Origin: Achatina immaculata | Lineage: Eukaryota; Mollusca; Gastropoda; Stylommatophora; Achatinidae | Length of the DNA stretch: 64,000 nucleotides | Direction of reading: 5' to 3' | Assembly (NCBI GenBank): GCA_009760885.1 | Contig: CM019703.1 | Location: 15,109,459 to 15,173,458 of the forward strand | The notes under the pieces: generated by a model | What the model was told of the DNA's origin: nothing | What the model saw: the letters and a program-made list of their open reading frames with translations, nothing else | Database searches by the model: none | Part shown: piece after piece, positions 58,426-64,000 of the stretch | Layout: each line of letters begins with the position of its first letter | Numbering within the stretch: the first letter of the stretch is position 1 | Made by a program: the position numbers and the translations under genes

Positions 58426-59289
58426 ACTTAAACTCAATTGAAGATACACTTAACAACAACGACGCAAAAGAAAATAAAGGCATGAAATAAACTAAATCAG
58501 TACTTCTAACTTCTTATCATCTCATAATATTATAATCAATGAAAATGTTTCAGTATTTTCTAGGACCTCAAACCACATGATATATAACTGGTAAGTAACA
58601 CATAAGATAACACCTCATCCAGTCGCACTCAACTTCTTTACTTCCAAAACATCTTAAGGCCACACACAAAGAACATAAATTTCAATCTAGCTTCATTAAT
58701 AAACCCTTCCTTTCATCATACAAGAATTTTCAAAATCATATTTCATTCAATACACATTTTAAGAAAACAAAACTATTTCCTGCGCCCAGCCCAGCGCAAG
58801 ACCTTTGACCACAACTCAACACCGGAAAACATTAAATGAGTGCATAGAAAACTATTGAGTGTCCACGTTTATGCATCTAATACATAAATAAAACTACAAA
58901 ACTGTTTATTATTAAAACATTACTAACTAAAATACACAAAATGAAATCCACATATCACCCACAGTTTTCACAACGCAAATGAAAACTTACGTGAGTCAAG
59001 GGGCGCTGTTGGAGATAAGTGGTTTAAAACAATATTTTCTTAGCACGTTACATTAATTTATATTTCAATACTTAACATAATAATGACAACGAATCCACGC
59101 ATAATCACAAGTCCTTATAACAACTGAGCTCCCCCACGACGGCCAACAATCTTAACAATTAAACGTGAATGTGTTCTTCTGTTATTTCAGACACTGAAAT
59201 GACTAAATATTCGTTAGTGATTGCTGAAATTAGGCTTTAGCAAAGAGCCTATATGTGATATTTAATATATCTAGCGGCAAATCATCCCC
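58426..59289. other. no recognised feature
   Basis: A-rich unique DNA. Confidence 0.45.
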
Positions 59290-59869
59290 AACCCATCATA
59301 TCATAGGTGGCGGATGGTGAAAGTCCTCCAGATATGGAGGATCCTTGTGAATAAGGATTTACTCAAATAAACAGGCGCGTACCAGCTGGCAGTAGTCTCA
59401 GGAAGCGAGGTTGGGGTAGTAGGTGGCTCTGCTACTCCTATAAAATGCCTCATATGCTCAGTGAAGGGAATACCAGGCGGGTAAGAGGAGCCGTAAAACC
59501 TCTCACTGCCCTTGTATGAAGGGCAGAATGTAAGACGGGCCTGCGTGCCCAATTCTTTACCCTTGAAAAATAAAGATTATTCATTCATTCATTCATTCAT
59601 TCATTCATTCACTCCCGCTGCCTTCCGGGTAGGACAGGGAGTCCAAAGGCTAGCGGAGAGTCCGTACACAAACCGACAGAAGGCAACGGGAAACCACTGT
59701 CGTGGCTCCCAAGAACAGTTATGCTTATTCAGAGTAATAGATTAGTCATGAACGACGTTAATGGATGTTCCTTTAGAACAGCCTCGTCTGGTAGGGCAGC
59801 TCACGAGCCACAAGGGAGGCCAGATCGTCATCAAGCTACTGGTGGCAAAACTAACAAGTTCAAAATAGC
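59290..59869 (+). repeat. GC-richer retroposon-like block split by (ATTC)n
   Basis: 59290-59575 ends in AATAAAGATT followed by (ATTC)n at 59578-59610, looking like a retroposon 3' end and tail. 59611-59869 (GACAGAAGGCAACGGGAAAC, GCTCACGAGCCACAAGGGAG) leads without a break into the LINE endonuclease and is probably its 5' UTR. Confidence 0.5.
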
Positions 59870-60968
59870 AACTTAGAAAATGTAAAGAGGGAAGTGGAAA
59901 GGATGAAGATCAACATATTAGGAATGAGTGATGGACAGGTACAGGGAAGATAAAGTCTGACAAATATGCAATAATATATTAAGGAAGTGAGAAACATGAA
60001 CGAAGAGTAGGAATAATATTTGACGAACAAACAGCAAGGACAATTGTAGGATATTTGAACATCTCGGACCGAGTCCTGCTAGCCCAACTGAAAGGACTAT
60101 CAATAAACATAAATATTATACAAGTGTACGCTCCAACATCAGAAAGTTCTGAAGAAGATCTACAGCTATTTTATAATGACATAGAGACAGCCCTGAAACA
60201 TACACAGCCACATGAAGTTACTATAGTCATGGGAGATTTTAATGTCAAAGTTGGTAAAGGAAGAACTTCAGACCTCGTTGGCGATTATGAACTGGGGGAG
60301 AGGAATGACAGAGGTAGTAAATTAATTGAATGAGCAAGAATACATAGCATGGTTGTAGGAAACACCTGATTTAAACAACAACTCCGAAGACTGGCAACCT
60401 AATGCAGCCAAGACAAAAAGAATTTAACCAGATAGACTTCATATTAATCAACAAACGATTCCGCAATGCATTACTGACAACAAAAACCATACCAGGAGCT
60501 GACTGCAATAGTGACAATGACAAACTCTAATTAGAATAAAGCTACGGAAAGCATGCAGAAAAGTGAGAAACATCAAACTGAATGCAGAACTCCTTAAAAA
60601 TGACCAAGAACTGCGAGAATATTACAGAGTTATTATAAAAAAATAGATCCAATCCAATAGTAAAGATAAACAGTATAGATGAACAATGGGCAATGTTAAG
60701 AGATTCTATCCACCAAACTGTTAAGGAGATAATACCAGCGAAAATGAAGCCCATAAAAATAAATAGATGACAGACAACATCTTAGGACTGATGGACAAGA
60801 GTAGGAGGAGTAAAAATAACCAAGAAAAATATAGCAAGATAAATAAAGAAATAAGACACAAATACAGAGAAGCAAAGGAAGTGTGGTTAAATGAACAGTG
60901 CAGACAAATAGAGGACTTCCATAATAAAGACAGCAAAAACATGCACAAACAAATTAGTGAACTCACAG
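59870..60968 (+). pseudogene. LINE endonuclease domain and linker (5' half)
   Basis: Apurinic-type endonuclease that nicks target DNA for target-primed reverse transcription. Readable blocks: VKREVERMKINILGMS, WTGTGKIKSDKYAIIY, then after a frameshift at about 59980 GSEKHERRVGIIFDEQTA. Next comes INIIQVYAPTSESSEEDLQL and the catalytic MGDFNVKVGK, then RGSKLIE followed by a stop at 60331. Past it are NQIDFILINKRFR and PGADCNSD (usual form GADC-SDH). The linker YREAKEVWLNEQCRQIED and KNMHKQISELT runs up to the insertion point. Several frameshifts and stops; the domain order is normal. Confidence 0.9.
60955..60968 (+). repeat. target-site duplication, left copy
   Basis: TAGTGAACTCACAG, identical at all 14 bases to 62037-62050. 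Confidence 0.95.
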
Positions 60969-61012
60969 ATAAAAGTGATGGCGACTGCAGTAAAACTGGT
61001 TTAAATAAATAA

Positions 61013-61063
61013 GGTAGATAGAGGTGTATGGTGCAGTTTTACAAAGTGAGGGAGGGGGTGAGC
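61013..61063 (+). repeat. 51-bp terminal inverted repeat, left arm
   Basis: Matches the reverse complement of 61986-62036 at 50 of 51 positions; begins GGTAGATAGAGGTGTATGG. Confidence 0.96.
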
Positions 61064-61583
61064 AAGGTGAGAAAAAAACGAATAGAAAGTATGCGAATGT
61101 ATAAATGAAAAACAGACAACATCCGATATTTCGGCGTGAGCCTTATTCGAGGATACAAACACAACAAAATACAAACACGAAGAACTTATCTGAACTGTCA
61201 TGCTCCAAGTGGGAAGCAGAAATGTGTGTGGAAGAAGGAGGAGGAAGAACCACGCTGCCTACAGACAAAAGATTCCCGATAGAGCCAATCATAACGAAGA
61301 AGTGGAGAGAGAGGAGGAGAACAAGTGGGAGAAAGGGGTGGGGGAAGGCAATAGAAACATGATAGCCGCTAGAGGTGTCGGGGGGAGAGGGAGAGAGGGA
61401 AGGAAAAGGGGACGCGAAGAGATAATGAATGAAAAACATAAACGCCTGCAGGGAGAAAATGTGAAACTGGTGAAAGGGACAAGACCAATATGTTGACAGA
61501 GAAGGAAATAGGATGGTGGTAGGGAGGGGTAGCATAGAGAAAGAAAGTAGAGTATAAAAAAGGCCAGTGGAAAAATAAAGAAG

Positions 61584-62021
61584 TTACAGAAAGCTGAAGA
61601 CATTGTTAATTCCAGCTGGGTGGAGACCGCCAGTCTGGAAAATAAGGCGCTGTTCTAGGACCCTCCGAGATCGTACATCTGCGGAACAAGAGCGGATCGC
61701 AATAACCGAAATGTCCTGTTTGCCCCTGTGGTTGCCAAGGCAAAAATGTGTAGCCACAGGTGTCCAGGCCCTCTTAGAAATATCATTGAGATGCTGGCGA
61801 AATCGATCTCCTAACCGTAAGCCAGTTTGCCCTATGTACTTCAAACCGCAGCGTTTGCACATGATAACATAAATGACATTTCGTGAAGTACAGGTGAAAC
61901 CCTCCTGTACTGATAACGTGGACTTATGGAAGGAGATCTGGCTGGCCTCGACAACAAACGGACAAGTGTTACATTTACGGCGTCCGCTCACTCCCTCCCT
62001 CACTTTGTAAAACTGCACCAT
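61584..62021 (-). CDS. GIY-YIG endonuclease domain of a Penelope-like element
   Basis: A 145-codon ORF, uninterrupted, equal to the C-terminal endonuclease region of Penelope-like retroelements, which nicks DNA to prime reverse transcription. The cysteine knuckle comes first (KCNTCPF at 16-22), then CTSRNVIYVIMCKRCG (44-59) containing the first beta-strand and its VIY. KYIGQTG (61-67) carries the YIG triad. The helix GDRFRQHLNDI carries the catalytic Arg (R73/R75) and the PLE-type His. Glu123 (VLEQRLIFQTG) is the candidate metal-binding Glu, and HPAGINN holds the conserved Asn. The start is only where the truncated element resumes an ATG; a TAG lies 5' in frame inside the inverted repeat. As an isolated domain it cannot retrotranspose. 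Whether it is transcribed is unknown. Confidence 0.9.
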   Translation of the reverse strand: MVQFYKVREGVSGRRKCNTCPFVVEASQISFHKSTLSVQEGFTCTSRNVIYVIMCKRCGLKYIGQTGLRLGDRFRQHLNDISKRAWTPVATHFCLGNHRGKQDISVIAIRSCSADVRSRRVLEQRLIFQTGGLHPAGINNVFSFL

Positions 62022-62036
62022 ACACCTCTATCTACC
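61986..62036 (-). repeat. 51-bp terminal inverted repeat, right arm
   Basis: Inverted match of 61013-61063. This arm includes the first codons of the GIY-YIG ORF. Confidence 0.96.
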
Positions 62037-62050
62037 TAGTGAACTCACAG
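62037..62050 (+). repeat. target-site duplication, right copy
   Basis: TAGTGAACTCACAG, directly abutting the right arm of the inverted repeat. Confidence 0.95.
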
Positions 62051-62720
62051 GCAGGAAAACAAAATATACCACAGAATGCCTGAAATCAAAAGAAGGTAAA
62101 ATGTTAAAGGGAAAAGAAGACATTGTGGACAGGTGGAGAGAGTACATCAGTGAGCTATATGGAAGAGAATGACCAGAATTAACACCAGATACTGAAAACT
62201 GTGATGGACCACAAAAACGTGAAGATGATATCATAGATGCCATTAAACATATGATGAAAGAAAAGCGACTGGGCCTGATAATATAACAACAGAAGAAATA
62301 GAGGCGCTAGAGGAGATAGGAATAAAAATAATAACCAAGTTACTGAATGACATTTACAATAGTGGTTATATGCCCAGTGACCTGCTTAAATCTACGGCTA
62401 TAACACTACCAAAGAAACCAGGTGCAAAGGAATATGATTACCAACAGACTATCAGTCTCTCATGTCACAAACGAAACTACTTCTGAGAATTATTATGAGA
62501 AGAACAAGGAAAAAGATAAAAATGGAAATAGCAGATGAACAGTTTGGATTTATTGAAGGAAAGGGAACACACAATGCCATTTATGCTTTACGAACACTAA
62601 CAGAAAGAGCTTTAGAAGTACAGAAAGATCTTTACTTATGTTTCATTGATTACAACAAGGCATTCGACAAAGTGAAACATAAAGAAGTTATTAAAATACT
62701 TGAAGACATCAGTAAAATAT
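62051..62720 (+). pseudogene. LINE reverse transcriptase, N-terminal part (3' half)
   Basis: Continues the linker (LKSKEGKMLKGKEDIVDRW, YISELYGRE then a stop). The reverse transcriptase start is KIITKLLNDIYNSGYMPSDL and STAITLPKKPGAKEYDYQQT. After a frameshift at about 62460 come EQFGFIEGKGTHNAIYALR and CFIDYNKAFDKVKHKEV. It stops after EDISKI; the YADD, thumb and C-terminal regions are absent, so the element is truncated at both the protein and DNA level. Confidence 0.9.
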
Positions 62721-64000
62721 AAATAATAACTTCTCTGTGGTAGATTTTAAAATCATCAGAATTTATTTATCGCTCGGACCGATGCATAAAACATAAAAGA
62801 TTCGTCTACTAATTTTCACGCACTGATGCTAAATCATGACTTAACGTGATGTACTAACATTTGAGTTAGACATGTTGTCCTGGTCGCTGGCTGAGTGAGA
62901 TAATGGGTTAACACTTGTTTATTTTTACACAGTTTTGTTACGATATTTGTCTATTGGTTCATCCGAGTAAACTGCTACGGCGACTGATTACGAGCCTTAA
63001 CTCTTTCACTTCTGGATTAATTTCTGTACTCTCAGAATAAATTTTGATGAGAACTCTGGGTAGAAAGAAACTTGACAGAAGTTAACTCTATAATTTAAAA
63101 AAAAATGTTTCATTAGAAATGTGTTCCTTGTCATTTTATTTTGACCTCACCTAAATATGGCAACGAGCATCGTTTACCGCTAGGTGTGAAAGATTTACTA
63201 ATACTGCCAGTCTTGTTTCGGAATGAAAGAGTTAATGGGGGTCTAGTGGAAATTTCTGACTAACACTATCACATGTCTGGTCTGGGCCACGCTATATAAC
63301 CCGAAGTAATCTCTTGTGGTTACCCCAGTCTGAAGTGACAGGTTGTGATCCGAGATCAGAAAAGAGCCTCTGTTTGCTCTGAGCGCTGGAAGTCCCTCTA
63401 CCCTCCCAAGTTCTCGTCTCCAGGGCCGGGAAAAAAACAAAACTCTTGCATTTACAGCTTGGTCTAGGTTCGTTTTTGCGATGGCCGTGTGAGCTTTCTT
63501 TACCTCTCTAGAGTAGGCCAGTCGAGCAGCAGACACTTGACTGTTATGTACTAGTGCCGTGCACGCATTAATTGGCTATGACAGCTTTCAGCTTGCTATA
63601 CATATTTATTGCGATTCTTATATGTTGTATATCATTCAAGTGAATTTATATTTTATCTTCTTTCCCTGTTTCTGTGTCCTGTGCTTTTTTTTTTGTATGA
63701 TTAAGATGTAAACCGAAACGTTAATACTGTGTATTAATTAATACAGCTGTTCCTACTTCAGTTTTAACATTTTCTTATTCTCTGTTTAGCTTTTTTTTAA
63801 AATTGGCTTTGATGGTACCGTGCGCCCCGACACACCCCTCCCCCCAATTCACCCTCCTCAAATGCTTCAACATCGGAGGTTCTGAGTTGTATTTACTTTC
63901 TTTTTCTCTTGGAATTAGAAGTCTTGCTTTTACGTTTCGAAAAACGAAGAGACAGATTTTATTTAAAGCTAAGTATATTGTCTATATCAGTTGTAGAAGA
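62721..64000. other. no supported gene; GC-richer block at 63240-63545
   Basis: 63240-63545 is markedly GC-richer than its surroundings and open on the - strand for 97 codons (KKAHTAIAKTNLDQAVNARV), without a recognised domain. GCTATATAACC at 63290 resembles a TATA box. It may be an exon or a retroelement regulatory region. The remainder is AT-rich with a C-rich run at 63830-63850. Confidence 0.35.

Larger units (their letters stand above)
60969..62036 (-). mobile_element. Penelope-like element, 5'-truncated, nested in the LINE
   Basis: A 1068-bp insertion bounded by a perfect 14-bp target-site duplication. Its high-coordinate end begins directly with PLE coding sequence on the - strand; the rest of the polyprotein, including reverse transcriptase, is missing. 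A long A/G-rich stretch follows the ORF (61200-61600 on the + strand). A 51-bp inverted copy of the element's own first bases lies at 61013-61063, and a further 44 bp (60969-61012) separate that from the target duplication. Inverted or partial terminal copies are known for Penelope-type insertions. The intact ORF and perfect duplication suggest it is much younger than the host LINE. Confidence 0.88.
59870..62720 (+). mobile_element. RTE-like LINE, interrupted by a nested Penelope-like element
   Basis: The element runs from the endonuclease start through the linker (to 60968), is split by the 1068-bp insertion and its duplicated target, and resumes at 62051 to the reverse transcriptase fingers/palm. 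It stops at about 62720, before the catalytic YADD box and the 3' end. Removing the insertion and one copy of TAGTGAACTCACAG restores an uninterrupted reading frame across the junction, which proves that the two halves were one element. Confidence 0.9.

Noticed and set aside
60969..62036. A TIR-type DNA transposon carrying an unknown nuclease
   Set aside because: The ORF has GIY-YIG and the cysteine motifs of Penelope-like elements, the TIR is made of coding sequence, and the left arm does not abut the target duplication. A retroelement with an inverted terminal copy explains it better.

Overview
This is a nuclear, non-coding-rich window from an animal genome. It is AT-rich, has spliced genes with GT-AG introns, and is crowded with degenerate transposons and tandem repeats. 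The transposon set (RTE-like LINEs, a Penelope-like element, mariner, a hAT relic, tRNA-like SINE sequence), the clan-3 P450 and the ionotropic GABA receptor exon fit a lophotrochozoan, most likely a gastropod mollusc. The taxon is an inference from general character, not from a diagnostic sequence.

Host genes are few. The one complete gene is a microsomal cytochrome P450 of the CYP3 clan on the + strand. It has two coding exons (49920-50260 and 53716-54952), gives 525 residues with every P450 signature intact, and has a likely poly(A) signal at 55028. On the - strand, 24651-24763 is a single exon of a Cys-loop GABA-A-type receptor subunit; I did not find its neighbouring exons. Three more - strand stretches look like exons I cannot name (3228-3427, 12180-12383, 55794-55945).

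Mobile DNA. 15614-16862 is a dead mariner with both terminal inverted repeats. 14495-14704 is a hAT-like non-autonomous element and 36062-36341 a probable MITE. LINE relics lie at 21.3, 22.0-22.6, 29.1-30.2, 39.3-39.7 and 59.9-62.7 kb. One further LINE family recurs as eight 3'-end pieces (23.1, 36.9, 37.3, 37.8, 38.4, 40.0, 44.7, 51.4 kb). At 60969-62036 a Penelope-like element with a GIY-YIG endonuclease ORF has inserted into the 59.9-62.7 kb LINE. It left an exact 14-bp target duplication and carries a 51-bp terminal inverted repeat.

Tandem repeats. About 24 separate minisatellites (units 18-60 bp, one of 189 bp) cover roughly 9.8 kb, or 15% of the window, alongside many microsatellites. 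Several sit within 20-50 bp of splice sites. The 36-bp array next to the GABA receptor exon repeats a branchpoint, pyrimidine tract and CAG unit in the sense direction of that gene. Several arrays have units divisible by three and so produce long but meaningless open frames.

The genes do not form an operon or pathway. The window is best read as two or more unrelated host loci embedded in repeat-rich intergenic and intronic DNA.
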